Positions 41,453 through 52,474 of a DNA stretch of 64,000 nucleotides are shown here, piece by piece (the stretch's first letter is position 1; each line of letters starts with the position of its first letter). The stretch covers positions 1 to 64,000 of the forward strand of contig NZ_JACVAA010000005.1 of the NCBI RefSeq assembly GCF_014851565.1. The letters run 5' to 3'. The position numbers and the translations under genes were made by a program. The DNA is from Pseudomonas sp. PDM15. GTDB taxonomy: Bacteria > Pseudomonadota > Gammaproteobacteria > Pseudomonadales > Pseudomonadaceae. The notes under the pieces were generated by a model. The model had not been told where the DNA came from and did not search any database. It was given only the letters and a program-made list of their open reading frames with translations.

Positions 41453-43324
41453 TTAGATCCACAGCTTCTTGAAGTCGCGACCGCCGAAGATCAGGTTGAC
41501 CATCGCGCGGGTCACCATGATGGCGGTGAACATCGAAGTGACGATACCCAGCGACATGGTCACGGCGAAGCCCTTGACCGGGCCACTGCCCATGGCGAAG
41601 AGAATGCCGCCGACCAGCAGGGTGGTCAGGTTGGCATCGAGGATCGCCGAGTAGGCGCGGTCGAAGCCCTCGTGAATGGCGCGCTGCACCGACATGCCAT
41701 TGGCGATTTCCTCACGTATGCGCGAGAAGATCAGCACGTTGGCGTCCACCGCCATACCCATGGTCAGCACGATACCGGCGATACCCGGCAGGGTCAGGGT
41801 CGCGCTCAGCGCGGACATCAGCGCCAGCAGCAGAACCATGTTGAAGCCCAGGGCCACGGTCGCCAGCACGCCGAAGAAGCGGTAGATGGCGATGATGAAG
41901 ATGGACACGAAGATCATGCCCCAGATCGACGCATCGATACCCTTGGCGATGTTGTCGGCACCCAGGCTCGGGCCGATGGTGCGCTCTTCGGCGAAGTACA
42001 TCGGCGCGGCCAGGCCACCGGCACGCAGCAGCAGCGCCAGCTCGGAGGACTCACCCTGGCCGTTAAGGCCGGTGATGCGGAACTGGCTGCCCAGCGGCGA
42101 CTGGATGGTCGCCAGGCTGATGATCTTCTTCTCTTCCTTGAAGGATGGCACCGCCACTTCCTTCTCGACACCATCGACGACCTGCTTGACGTAGCGGGTC
42201 AACGGCTTCTGCTCGATGAAGATCACCGCCATGCTGCGCCCCACATTGTTGCGGGTGGCACGGTTCATCAGCTCGCCGCCATGGCCATCCAGACGGATAT
42301 TCACCTGCGGGCGACCGTTCTCGTCGTAGCTGGCCTGGGCATCGGTGACCTGGTCACCGGTGATGATCAGGCTGCGCTCCAGCGCCACGGCCGGGCGACC
42401 GGGCTCGCGGAACTCGAAGGGTTCGGTGGAGGCGCGCGCCGCGTCGACGTCGGCCTGCAGACGGAACTCCAGGTTGGCGGTTTTGCCGAGAATACGCTTG
42501 GCCTCGGCAGTGTCCTGCACACCCGGCAGCTCGACCACGATGCGGTTGGCGCCTTGGCGCTGTACCAGCGGCTCGGCCACGCCCAGCTCGTTGACCCGGT
42601 TGCGCACGGTGGTGAGGTTCTGCTTGATCGAGTACTCGCGGATTTCCGCGCGTTTGGCCTCGGTCAGCGCCAGACGCAGCACCTGCTGGTCGTTGCGCTC
42701 GGTAGTGGTCTGCTCGAAATCGTTGAAGCTGCTACGGATCAGCTCGCGGGCTTTTTCCAGCGACTCGCTGTCGGCGAAGCCGAGCTGGATAGCACCGTCC
42801 TGCTGCGGCAGGCTGCGGTAACGCACGCGATCCTTGCGCAGGAGGCTCTTGATCTCGCTCTCGTAGACCTTCATGCGCGCGTCCATGGCCTTGTCCATGT
42901 CCACTTCCAGCAGGAAGTGCACACCACCGGACAGGTCCAGACCCAGCTTCATCGGGCCGGCGCCCAGGTTGCGCAGCCACTGCGGCGTGGTCGGCGCCAG
43001 GTTCAGCGCGACCACATACTCGTCACCGAGCAGCTTGCGCACCAGCTCCTTGGCCGGCAGCTGATCATCCTTCTTGGTCAGACGCAGCAGCGCGCCCTGC
43101 CCCTGCTTGGCACCCAGCTGGGCGGACTTGACCGCAATGCCGGCATCGCCCAACGCCTTGCCGATGCGATCGAGGTCGGCCTGGCCGATCTCCAGCGCCG
43201 TGCTGGCACCAGTAATCTGGATGGCCGGATCATCCGGATACAGATTGGGTGCGGAATAGATGAAGCCGACCGCCAGCACAGCCAGGATCAGCAGGTACTT
43301 CCACAGAGGATATTTGTTGAGCAT
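41453..43324 (-). CDS. secD: Protein translocase subunit SecD
   Basis: The 623-residue partner of SecF, with a large periplasmic P1 domain (about residues 35-440) that captures emerging preproteins, followed by five membrane segments. Motifs: LGLDLSGGVHFLLEVDMD near residue 125 and GMAVDANVLIFSRIREE near 525, the latter containing the conserved Asp of the proton path. It lies 60 bases after yajC with a stem-loop between. Confidence 0.97.
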   Translation of the reverse strand: MLNKYPLWKYLLILAVLAVGFIYSAPNLYPDDPAIQITGASTALEIGQADLDRIGKALGDAGIAVKSAQLGAKQGQGALLRLTKKDDQLPAKELVRKLLGDEYVVALNLAPTTPQWLRNLGAGPMKLGLDLSGGVHFLLEVDMDKAMDARMKVYESEIKSLLRKDRVRYRSLPQQDGAIQLGFADSESLEKARELIRSSFNDFEQTTTERNDQQVLRLALTEAKRAEIREYSIKQNLTTVRNRVNELGVAEPLVQRQGANRIVVELPGVQDTAEAKRILGKTANLEFRLQADVDAARASTEPFEFREPGRPAVALERSLIITGDQVTDAQASYDENGRPQVNIRLDGHGGELMNRATRNNVGRSMAVIFIEQKPLTRYVKQVVDGVEKEVAVPSFKEEKKIISLATIQSPLGSQFRITGLNGQGESSELALLLRAGGLAAPMYFAEERTIGPSLGADNIAKGIDASIWGMIFVSIFIIAIYRFFGVLATVALGFNMVLLLALMSALSATLTLPGIAGIVLTMGMAVDANVLIFSRIREEIANGMSVQRAIHEGFDRAYSAILDANLTTLLVGGILFAMGSGPVKGFAVTMSLGIVTSMFTAIMVTRAMVNLIFGGRDFKKLWI

Positions 43325-43342
43325 GACGCCGCCCGTTATGAC

Positions 43343-43365
43343 ACGGGGCGCCTTAGGCGCCCCGT
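43343..43365 (-). other. Stem-loop between yajC and secD
   Basis: ACGGGGCGCC, a 3-base loop and the exact 10-bp complement, without a T run on the minus strand. It is likely an intercistronic mRNA hairpin. Confidence 0.5.
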
Positions 43366-43384
43366 AGTGGTGAACGAAGAATCG

Positions 43385-43726
43385 TTAGATGGACTTCAGA
43401 GTGCCCTTCGGCAGGGTCGCCGCGATGGCCTGCTTCTGGAACTTCAGCTCGACGTTGTCGGCGATCTCAACCACCACGAAGTCGTCGGTAACCTTGTTGA
43501 CCTTGCCGATGATGCCGCCGCTGGTCACTACCTCGTCGCCCTTCTGCAGGCCGCCGAGCAGATTCTTGTGCTCCTTGGCGCGCTTGGCCTGGGGACGCCA
43601 GATCATCAGATAGAAGATGACCATGAAACCGACCAGCATCAGGATGCTCATCATGTCACCGCCGGGCGCGGCGCCTGCCGCCGGGGCTGCGGTGTCGGCA
43701 TAAGCAGCGGGGATCAGAAAACTCAT
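43385..43726 (-). CDS. yajC: Sec translocon accessory protein YajC
   Basis: A 113-residue single-span membrane protein of the SecDF-YajC complex. Membrane segment near residues 25-43 (MMSILMLVGFMVIFYLMIW), then RPQAKRAKEHKNLLGGLQKGDEVVT, the family signature. It is followed by secD and secF. Confidence 0.96.
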   Translation of the reverse strand: MSFLIPAAYADTAAPAAGAAPGGDMMSILMLVGFMVIFYLMIWRPQAKRAKEHKNLLGGLQKGDEVVTSGGIIGKVNKVTDDFVVVEIADNVELKFQKQAIAATLPKGTLKSI

Positions 43727-43875
43727 GGAAAACTCCTATTGCGAGGTCTTGAAGCTATTGTTTTCGGGCTATTTTTCGCGAGCACCCGGGCTTCTTTTGC
43801 ACGGGCGTCGGCTGCCATCGCGAGTAGATGGGTGCGCCGCGCCGAATTTCAAGCGGCAGGCCGGCGAATCACCGA

Positions 43876-46055
<2,180 letters not shown>

Positions 46056-46133
46056 GAGGTCAGTCTCGCAGGGGGCGCAGAGCTTACCGGAAAGCGGGCC
46101 CGCGGACCACGCACCGGGCGACTGAAGGCACGC

Positions 46134-47900
46134 TCAATGCGGATCACCGCCATGCTTGTCCTGCTCCAGGGTTTCCAGCAGGGCGATCTGCATCCGCGAG
46201 TGCAGGCGAATCAGCCAGCGCCACAGCAGGGTGATCGCCGCCACCGCCACCAGGCCGATGATCAGCAGCGCCTCGCCGGTAGGCAGGATGCTGGCGGACA
46301 GCGCCATCAGCAGCACCATGATCAGGGCGAGGGACAGCAGCGGGATCACTTCGGCTATCACCTTACGCACACGGACAGTGTGGCGCCCAGCCTTCTCCGG
46401 GCGCACGCCGAGCTCGGCCAGGAGCATCGCCAGCGCCTTCAGCTTGCGGTACGCCGCCACCAGGAACGGCAAGGACAACAGCAACGCGCCACCCCACACC
46501 AGCGACTTCTGCAGGTTCTGCGCGGCCACCCAGGGCTCCAGGTAGGCCGCCAGCGGCACGGCGAAATAGCCGGCACTGAGGAAGATTGCCACCACCAGCG
46601 CGATATTGATCGCCACCTGCACCAGGATGCGCCGGATCATGCCCAGCAGCATCACGTTCTGCCCCTGGGGCTGGATGCTGCCCAGCCAGTCGCCGTACAG
46701 ACCGAAGACCCGCGCGACACGCTCAGGCACCAGCCCCGCCAGCTTGTTGGAGAAGGGGTCGGCGGCACGGATCAGATAAGGTGTGGTCAGGGTGGTGATG
46801 GCCGAGACAGCCACCGCCACCGGATAAAGGAAGTGACTGGTGACCTGCAGGGTCATGCCCAGCGCGGCGATGATGAAGGAGAACTCGCCAATCTGCGAAA
46901 GGCCCATGCCGACGCGTAGCGAGGTGCGCCCATCGTTGCCGGCGATAAAGGCGCCGAGACTGCAGGACACCATCTTGCCGACGATCACCGCGACGGTGAT
47001 CACCAGGATCGGCCAGGCATACTCGACGAGAATCGCCGGATCGATCAGCAAACCGATGGCGACGAAGAAGATCGCGCTGAACATGTCGCGCACCGGCTCG
47101 ATCAGCCGCTCGATCTGCGGCAGCTGACGCGACTCGGCCATGATCGCGCCGATCAGGAACGCGCCCAGCACCATGCTGTATTCCAGCTTGACCACCAGCA
47201 GGCAGAAGCCGAAGCACAGGCCCAGCACGGTGACCAGCAACATCTCGTTGCTCTCGAACTTGGCCACGTAAGCGAGGATGCGCGGCACCAGCAGGATGCC
47301 GATGACCAGCGCCACGACCATGAACAGCGACAGCTTGCCGACCGTGGCGAACACCTCACCGGCCTCCACCGAACCGCTGACGGCGATGCCGGACAGCAGG
47401 GCGATGATGCCGATGCCAAGGATGTCCTCAACAATCAGCACACCGAAGATCAGCTGGGCGAAGCGCTCGTTCTTCAGCTTCAGGTCACTCAGCGCCTTGA
47501 CGATGATGGTGGTCGAGGAGATGGCCAGGATGCCGCCGAGGAACAGCGAGTCCATCTTGCTCCACCCGAAGAAGCTGCCGATCTCGTAGCCGATCCACAG
47601 CATCAGGCCGATTTCCAGCAGGGCCGCGATGAAGGCGGTGGCGCCGACGTTGAATAGTTTGCGCAGGCTGAACTCGAGACCCAAGAAGAACATCAGGAAG
47701 ATCACGCCCAGCTCGGCGAGAATCTTGATCGTCTCCTCGTCGTGGATCAGGCCGAAGGGCGGCGTATGCGGGCCGATGATGAAGCCGGCAAGGATGTAGC
47801 CCAGCACCACCGGCTGACGCAGGCGATGGAACAGCACGGTGACCACGCCTGCGACCAGCATGATCACGGCCAGATCCTGGATGAAACTGATGGCATGCAT
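46134..47900 (-). CDS. CPA2-family cation:proton antiporter (KefB/YbaL-like)
   Basis: A 588-residue inner-membrane protein with about 12 or more membrane segments forming a Na/H-exchanger fold (for example VLGYILAGFIIGPHTPP, LGGILAISSTTIIVKAL and FGVLIVEDILGIGIIAL, where the Asp is the likely ion site). Unlike KefB, KefC and YbaL it has no recognisable C-terminal RCK/TrkA-N domain; the tail is instead a further membrane region and a short charged end. It probably exchanges K+ or Na+ for protons. Start MHAISFIQDLAV at 47900. Confidence 0.88.
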   Translation of the reverse strand: MHAISFIQDLAVIMLVAGVVTVLFHRLRQPVVLGYILAGFIIGPHTPPFGLIHDEETIKILAELGVIFLMFFLGLEFSLRKLFNVGATAFIAALLEIGLMLWIGYEIGSFFGWSKMDSLFLGGILAISSTTIIVKALSDLKLKNERFAQLIFGVLIVEDILGIGIIALLSGIAVSGSVEAGEVFATVGKLSLFMVVALVIGILLVPRILAYVAKFESNEMLLVTVLGLCFGFCLLVVKLEYSMVLGAFLIGAIMAESRQLPQIERLIEPVRDMFSAIFFVAIGLLIDPAILVEYAWPILVITVAVIVGKMVSCSLGAFIAGNDGRTSLRVGMGLSQIGEFSFIIAALGMTLQVTSHFLYPVAVAVSAITTLTTPYLIRAADPFSNKLAGLVPERVARVFGLYGDWLGSIQPQGQNVMLLGMIRRILVQVAINIALVVAIFLSAGYFAVPLAAYLEPWVAAQNLQKSLVWGGALLLSLPFLVAAYRKLKALAMLLAELGVRPEKAGRHTVRVRKVIAEVIPLLSLALIMVLLMALSASILPTGEALLIIGLVAVAAITLLWRWLIRLHSRMQIALLETLEQDKHGGDPH

Positions 47901-48059
47901 CGTGGCGCCCCTCCTGTGAAAACCTCCCCGGCGCCACGCTGCTGCGGCCACCACGAAACCTACCTCAGAGCCTAACAGCTTGATTTGGCGGACTTATCAG
48001 TACCATTCAGGGAATTTGTAAGCACAGATGGCAGGGCATTGACGTCGAAGCCAGCGCGA

Positions 48060-48088
48060 TTGACCACCCCCTGACGCCTCCCTATACT
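48060..48088 (+). promoter_or_regulatory. tRNA-Leu promoter
   Basis: TTGACC (48060-48065), 17-base spacer, TATACT (48083-48088). Near-consensus, 13 bases upstream of the mature tRNA 5' end. Confidence 0.8.
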
Positions 48089-48101
48089 GCGCGCCCATCG
48101 T

Positions 48102-48186
48102 GCCTCGGTGGCGGAATCGGTAGACGCGGCGGATTCAAAATCCGTTTTCGAAAGAAGTGAGAGTTCGAGTCTCTCCCGGGGCACCA
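48102..48186 (+). tRNA. tRNA-Leu (anticodon CAA)
   Basis: An 85-base class II tRNA. The acceptor GCCTCGG pairs with CCGGGGC, the discriminator is A, and CCA is encoded. The anticodon loop TTCAAAA gives CAA, decoding UUG. A variable arm and the T loop GTTCGAGTC are visible. Confidence 0.95.
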
Positions 48187-48441
48187 CGATATTCCCTCCT
48201 CAATTGCCTGCAAGGCCTCTGGAATCAGCTATTCCAGGGGGGTTGGCAAACGTATTTGAGTTAGCGTAGAGTTGGTCAACTGTGTTTGCATGGGTCGCCT
48301 TGAATCGTGACCTGGTGCAGTAGATCCTAAGATCCGCTACATCCCGCTCGACTTCTCTTACTCTCTGCAACCAGTTCCAGCCCTCTCGCGTCACAAGCTC
48401 GCGAGGCTGTCATCTAACTCTAGTTTCAAGGAAATAAGACA
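48187..48441. other. 255-base gap between tRNA-Leu and csp
   Basis: No recognised gene. Base composition is close to half G+C, clearly lower than surrounding genes. The right end must contain the csp promoter and 5' leader. A minus-strand frame of 64 codons (48200-48394) has no homology I recognise. I find no second copy of the tRNA 3' end that would mark an integration site. Confidence 0.5.
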
Positions 48442-48654
48442 ATGTCGAATCGTCAAACCGGCACCGTCAAGTGGTTCAACGACGAGAAGGGCTTCGGCTT
48501 CATCACTCCTGAGAGCGGTCCGGATCTGTTCGTGCACTTCCGCGCTATCGAAGGTTCGGGCTTCCGCAGCCTGAAAGAAGGCCAGAAGGTCACCTTCGAA
48601 GCCGTGCAAGGCCAGAAAGGCATGCAAGCTGACAAGGTCCAGGTTCTGGGCTAA
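48442..48654 (+). CDS. Cold-shock domain protein (CspA family)
   Basis: A 70-residue OB-fold protein that binds single-stranded RNA or DNA and melts mRNA structure. RNP1 (KGFGFI) and RNP2 (LFVHF) are intact. FRAIEG replaces the more common FSAIQG after RNP2. AAGGAAAT lies upstream of the ATG. It is a single gene with a strong terminator. Confidence 0.96.
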   Translation: MSNRQTGTVKWFNDEKGFGFITPESGPDLFVHFRAIEGSGFRSLKEGQKVTFEAVQGQKGMQADKVQVLG

Positions 48655-48671
48655 TCGCTGCTGCTGCGAAG

Positions 48672-48702
48672 AGCCCCTGATGGCGACATCAGGGGCTTTT
48701 TT
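48672..48702 (+). terminator. csp terminator
   Basis: AGCCCCTGATG, loop GCGA, exact complement, then six T including the last stem base region. It lies 17 bases after the csp stop. Confidence 0.92.
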
Positions 48703-48774
48703 GTGCCCGGTGTTTTTGTCCCGGGTGACGACACCCCGTACAATCCCGCGCAGTCTTTTCTTCCCGAGCTGTCC

Positions 48775-49278
48775 ATGCCCAAGCACATGCTGCGCCCCCA
48801 GGGCGAATTCCCCGGCGCCGACCTGCCCCGCCGCTTCGCCGCGATGTTCTACGACTTCCTGCTGTGCGTGGCCCTGGTCATGGTGGTGGGGCTGCTCTAC
48901 CAGCAGGGCCTGCTGCGCCTGATCTACGGCAGCGAGCGCCTGATGCAGCTGTCCCAGGCCGGCGCGCTGGATAACGACCCCATGCTGGCGAGCCTGGCAC
49001 TCCTCAGTCTGTTCGGCTTCTTCGCCAAGTTCTGGACCCACAACGGCCAGACCCTCGGCATGCAGGCCTGGGGCCTGCGCATCCAGAACGCCGACGGCTC
49101 GGCCATAAGCCTGTGGCAGGCGCTGCTGCGCTTCGTCATCGCCATTGGCTCCTGGCTATGCCTGGGCCTGGGCTTTCTATGGGTGCTGTGGGACAAGGAC
49201 AAGCGCAGCTGGCACGACATCTACTCGGAGAGCCGCGTCGTGCAGCTACCCAAGGGCATCCACAAGCAGGGCAAGTAA
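48775..49278 (+). CDS. RDD family membrane protein
   Basis: A 167-residue inner-membrane protein with the RDD signature: an N-terminal ADLPRRFAAMFYDFLL (Arg and Asp in the first segment), then a second segment, a GQTLGMQAWGLRI motif near residue 95, and a final pair of hydrophobic stretches with WDKDKRSWHDIYS (last Asp). Substrate unknown; some RDD proteins act in Na+/H+ exchange. The ATG at 48775 gives MPKHMLRPQGEFPGADL. Confidence 0.85.
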   Translation: MPKHMLRPQGEFPGADLPRRFAAMFYDFLLCVALVMVVGLLYQQGLLRLIYGSERLMQLSQAGALDNDPMLASLALLSLFGFFAKFWTHNGQTLGMQAWGLRIQNADGSAISLWQALLRFVIAIGSWLCLGLGFLWVLWDKDKRSWHDIYSESRVVQLPKGIHKQGK

Positions 49279-49281
49279 GAC

Positions 49282-50199
49282 TCAGGCCCCAGCCAGTCCC
49301 GGCAACAGCACATTGCTTACCAGCCAGGTCGTGGCCAGCGCACCCGCCACGCAGAGCAGCGCACCACCCGCCGCCTGCCAGTAGAAGCCACGCGCCAGCT
49401 CATCCTCGCCCCCATTGGAGAGGATGAAGGGGAAAGACTCTCCCGGCTTGCGCAGCTGATGATGTACCGGCATCTCGCCGCGCCCCGCCTGGCGGCGCTG
49501 CGCCTCGACCCGCGCCGACTCGCGCATGCGCTCCCACTCGGCTGGGTCCAGCTGGCCATCGGCGTTGCTGTCGAAGCGCTGCAGCATGCCGGCGAAATCG
49601 CTCTTCCACTCGCGCACCACTGCCCCCTGGGCCAGGGTCAGGTCGAACGCCTCGGCGCCGCCCAGAGTACGGAAATCGCCAATGGCGTAAAGCGGCTGCC
49701 CGGCATGCAGACGTTCCTCGGTATAGCGATAGCGACTGCCGGCGGAAAACAGCATGCCGAGCAGCCCGCCGCCTTCGCTCAAACCGCGCGGATGACGCTC
49801 GCTGCCACTCCACACCTGGCGCGTGCTCGGCCGCACTTCGGCGCCTTTGGGGTTGATCAGGCATTCGCCGGTGGCATCCTTCAGACGCACCAGGCCTTCG
49901 CTGACACCACTCTCGATCACTCGCCAGCGACGGTTCTTGCCGTCGCCGGAATACTCCTCGATCTTGAAGCGCCACCACAGGCACGCAGTGCCGGTGAGTG
50001 GTGCTCGCAGTTGGCCATCAGGGAGTTCATGCAGCACACCGTAGAGCTCGACATAGCCCTGGGCCGCCGAGCGGATCTTCGAGGTTGGCGTGTTGAGCAG
50101 GAAGCGCGCCTCGGACAGGCGCTTGATGCACCACCAGCCGCCGCCGACGCACGCGCCGACGCTGAAGGCCATGCTGATGGCCAGACCAGGAACATCCAT
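49282..50199 (-). CDS. GIDE-domain membrane protein with an EF-hand
   Basis: A 305-residue protein. Membrane segment near residues 7-24, then a cytoplasmic or periplasmic region (residues about 45-200) with the GIDE-family pattern (LYGVLHELPDGQLRAPLTGTACLWWRFKIEEY), then a canonical EF-hand calcium loop DSNADGQLDPAE (residues 210-221), and a C-terminal membrane segment near 273-300. GIDE proteins are bacterial relatives of the MUL1 membrane domain and lie next to lemA in many genomes. The ATG shares one base with the lemA stop. Confidence 0.75.
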   Translation of the reverse strand: MDVPGLAISMAFSVGACVGGGWWCIKRLSEARFLLNTPTSKIRSAAQGYVELYGVLHELPDGQLRAPLTGTACLWWRFKIEEYSGDGKNRRWRVIESGVSEGLVRLKDATGECLINPKGAEVRPSTRQVWSGSERHPRGLSEGGGLLGMLFSAGSRYRYTEERLHAGQPLYAIGDFRTLGGAEAFDLTLAQGAVVREWKSDFAGMLQRFDSNADGQLDPAEWERMRESARVEAQRRQAGRGEMPVHHQLRKPGESFPFILSNGGEDELARGFYWQAAGGALLCVAGALATTWLVSNVLLPGLAGA

Positions 50200-50771
50200 C
50201 AGTTGAACAGCGACTTGAGGTCGACGTCGGCCTTTTCTTCCTCGCTGAACTGAAGCAACTCGGCTTCCTTGAAGGCGAACAGGCGCGCCAGGATCACGTC
50301 GGGGAACTGCTCGATGCGCACGTTGTTCAGGTTGACCGCTTCGTTGTACAGCTCGCGGCGATCGGCGATGGCGTTCTCCAGGCCGGAGATGCGCTGTTGC
50401 AGGTGCTGGAAGCTGTCGTTGGCCTTCAGGTCCGGGTAGTTCTCGGCCAGGGCGAACAGCTGGCCGAGGCCGGCGCGCAGGCTGCTCTCGGCCTTGCCCA
50501 GGGCGCCCACGTCGTGCTGCTCGCGAGCGCTGGCCACGGCGCTGCGGGCGGCGATCACCCGCTCCAGGGTGGTGCGCTCGTGCTGCATGTACTGCTTGCA
50601 GGTCTCCACCAGCTTGGGCAACTCATCGTGGCGCTGCTTGAGCAGCACGTCGATGTTCGACCAGGCCTTGCTCACGCCGTGCTTGAGACGCACCAGGCCG
50701 TTATAGAGAACCACCGCCCAGGCGGCGAGGAGAAACAGCAGGACGAGTACGGCAACGGCAGTGAGGCTCAT
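50199..50771 (-). CDS. lemA: LemA family protein
   Basis: A 190-residue protein with an N-terminal membrane segment (residues about 5-25) and a long helical bundle. Hallmarks: YNGLVRLKHGVSKAWSNIDVLLKQRHDELPKLVE and YNEAVNLNNVRIEQFPD. The function is unknown. AGGAG lies 8 bases before the ATG at 50771; a TTG two codons upstream is possible. It is the first gene of a two-gene unit with the GIDE protein. Confidence 0.92.
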   Translation of the reverse strand: MSLTAVAVLVLLFLLAAWAVVLYNGLVRLKHGVSKAWSNIDVLLKQRHDELPKLVETCKQYMQHERTTLERVIAARSAVASAREQHDVGALGKAESSLRAGLGQLFALAENYPDLKANDSFQHLQQRISGLENAIADRRELYNEAVNLNNVRIEQFPDVILARLFAFKEAELLQFSEEEKADVDLKSLFN

Positions 50772-50851
50772 GGACAACGCTCCTTGTGAATTGCCGGCAT
50801 TCTAGCGACACCATGACTCACGTCTACAAGGGTGACGAACGGAAACGCCCT

Positions 50852-50880
50852 TTGCATTTAATGAAAATCTTTCGCATTAT
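50852..50880 (+). promoter_or_regulatory. Promoter of the imelysin cluster
   Basis: TTGCAT (50852-50857), 17-base spacer, CATTAT (50875-50880). Moderate match. The Fur-box candidate fills the spacer. Confidence 0.5.
50857..50875 (+). promoter_or_regulatory. Fur-box candidate
   Basis: TTTAATGAAAATCTTTCGC agrees with the 19-base Fur consensus at 13 positions. It lies between the -35 and -10 of the likely promoter, where Fur with iron would block transcription. Confidence 0.55.
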
Positions 50881-50927
50881 TGTGCGGTTTTCCCGCCTTC
50901 CAACACTAAGAAGCAAAGGACTCCGCC

Positions 50928-52262
50928 ATGACTCGTATGCCCCTGGCAACCGCCAGCCTGCTGGCCCTCGCCATTTCCCTCGCCGGCTGCGGCGACGACA
51001 AGAAAGAGGCCACCGCTCCGCAAGCTGCCGCTCCGGCTGCCGCCACCGCTACTGCCGCTGCTGGCAAGGTAGACGAAGCCGCCGCCAAGGCCGTGGTCGG
51101 TCACTACGCCGAACTGGCCTCCGCCGTGTTCAGCGACGCCGCCAGCACCGGCAAGCAACTGCAGGCCGCCATCGACGCCCTGCTGGCCAAGCCCAGCGAA
51201 GAGACCCTGAAAGCCGCCAAGCAAGCCTGGCTGGCCGCGCGCGTACCCTACATGCAGACCGAAGTGTTCCGCTTCGGCAACGCCGTGGTCGACGACTGGG
51301 AAGGCCAGCTGAACGCCTGGCCGCTGGACGAAGGCCTGATCGACTACGTGGCCAAGGACTACCAGCACGCTCAGGGCAACCCGGGTGCCACTGCCAACAT
51401 CATCGCCAACACCACCATCCAGGTCGGCGAAGACAAGATCGACGTTACCGAGATCACCAGTGCGAAGCTGGCCGAGCTGAACGAGCTGGGCGGTTCCGAA
51501 GCCAACATCGCCACCGGCTACCACGCCATCGAGTTCCTCCTCTGGGGCCAAGACCTGAACGGCACCAACCCGGGCGCCGGTGCTCGTCCGGCGAGCGACT
51601 TCGTGGTCGGCGCTGGCGCCACCGGTGAGCACAACGAGCGTCGTCGTGCCTACCTCAAGGCCGCCACCGACCTGCTGGTTGCCGACCTGGACGAAATGGT
51701 CGGCCAGTGGAAAGCCGGCGTCGCCGACAACTACCGCGCCAAGCTGGAAGCCGAGCCGGCCGAGAGCGGCCTGCGCAAGATGCTGTTCGGCATGGGCAGC
51801 CTGTCCCTCGGCGAGCTGGCCGGCGAGCGCATGAAGGTCGCCCTGGAAGCCAACTCCACCGAAGACGAGCACGACTGCTTCAGCGACAACACCCACAACT
51901 CGCACTTCTACAACGGCAAAGGCGTGCGCAACGTCTACCTGGGCGAGTACAAGAAAGTCGACGGCACCACCCTGACCGGCCCGAGCCTGTCCTCGCTGGT
52001 CGCCAAGGCTGACGCCCAAGCCGACAGCACCCTGAAGGCCGACCTGGAAGCCAGCGAAGCCAAGCTGCAGGCCCTGGTCGACAGCGCCGAGAAGAACAAC
52101 GTGCACTTCGACCAGCTGATCGCCGCCGACAACAAGGATGGCCAGCAGATCGTTCGTGACGCCATCGCCGCCCTGGTCAAGCAGACCGCTGCCATCGAGA
52201 AGGCCTCGGCCGCTCTGGGCATCAGCGATCTGAACCCGGACACCGCCGATCACCAGTTCTGA
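50928..52262 (+). CDS. Imelysin family iron-regulated lipoprotein
   Basis: A 444-residue lipoprotein (signal ends LAGC, C21) with an Ala-rich linker and one long imelysin domain (residues about 50-440). The family motif GxHAIEFLLWGQ contains H199 and E202, thought to bind metal. Imelysin proteins are iron-regulated; some have been called insulin-cleaving proteases (IcmP) but a role in iron uptake is more often suggested. Related to PA4370 as I recall. A strong terminator follows its stop. Confidence 0.93.
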   Translation: MTRMPLATASLLALAISLAGCGDDKKEATAPQAAAPAAATATAAAGKVDEAAAKAVVGHYAELASAVFSDAASTGKQLQAAIDALLAKPSEETLKAAKQAWLAARVPYMQTEVFRFGNAVVDDWEGQLNAWPLDEGLIDYVAKDYQHAQGNPGATANIIANTTIQVGEDKIDVTEITSAKLAELNELGGSEANIATGYHAIEFLLWGQDLNGTNPGAGARPASDFVVGAGATGEHNERRRAYLKAATDLLVADLDEMVGQWKAGVADNYRAKLEAEPAESGLRKMLFGMGSLSLGELAGERMKVALEANSTEDEHDCFSDNTHNSHFYNGKGVRNVYLGEYKKVDGTTLTGPSLSSLVAKADAQADSTLKADLEASEAKLQALVDSAEKNNVHFDQLIAADNKDGQQIVRDAIAALVKQTAAIEKASAALGISDLNPDTADHQF

Positions 52263-52283
52263 TACCCGCAGAGCTGTCCAGGA

Positions 52284-52315
52284 CGGATGCGCCCACAAGG
52301 CGCATCCGTTTTTTT
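52284..52315 (+). terminator. Terminator after the first imelysin gene
   Basis: CGGATGCGCC, a 5-base loop, exact complement and seven T. It separates the first imelysin gene from the next three genes, at least partly. Confidence 0.9.
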
Positions 52316-52402
52316 ATGCCTGCCGTTTCTCACCGGCGGCCCGCGACGCGCAACACCGCTCCCGACGTTTATGCCCGCGACAATCCGGCTTCGGCATAAA
52401 CG
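52313..52402 (+). repeat. Three copies of TTTATGCC, two forming an inverted repeat
   Basis: TTTATGCC occurs at 52313-52320 and 52368-52375, and inverted (GGCATAAA) at 52393-52400. The last two extend to perfect 10-base arms (CGTTTATGCC at 52366-52375, GGCATAAACG at 52393-52402) separated by 17 bases. A candidate -35 (TTGACT, 52417) lies 14 bases further on. The first copy overlaps the T run of the terminator. Confidence 0.6.
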
Positions 52403-52474
52403 CTAATTCCTCTTATTTGACTTCCCTTAGCCTGCTAAGATTACCCGCCTGATTGGCCGTCCAGGTTTTCGCCG

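Noticed and set aside
47972..48187. A 71-codon minus-strand frame across the tRNA-Leu gene
   Set aside because: It is the reverse complement of the tRNA and its flank; such frames are a common annotation artefact.
48200..48394. A 64-codon minus-strand frame after tRNA-Leu, considered as an integrase remnant
   Set aside because: No integrase motif (no R..H.R..Y pattern) and no visible ribosome site; kept only as part of the gap description.
48391..49041. A 216-codon minus-strand frame across csp and the RDD gene
   Set aside because: It runs through two real genes and a strong terminator, and shows no recognisable domain.
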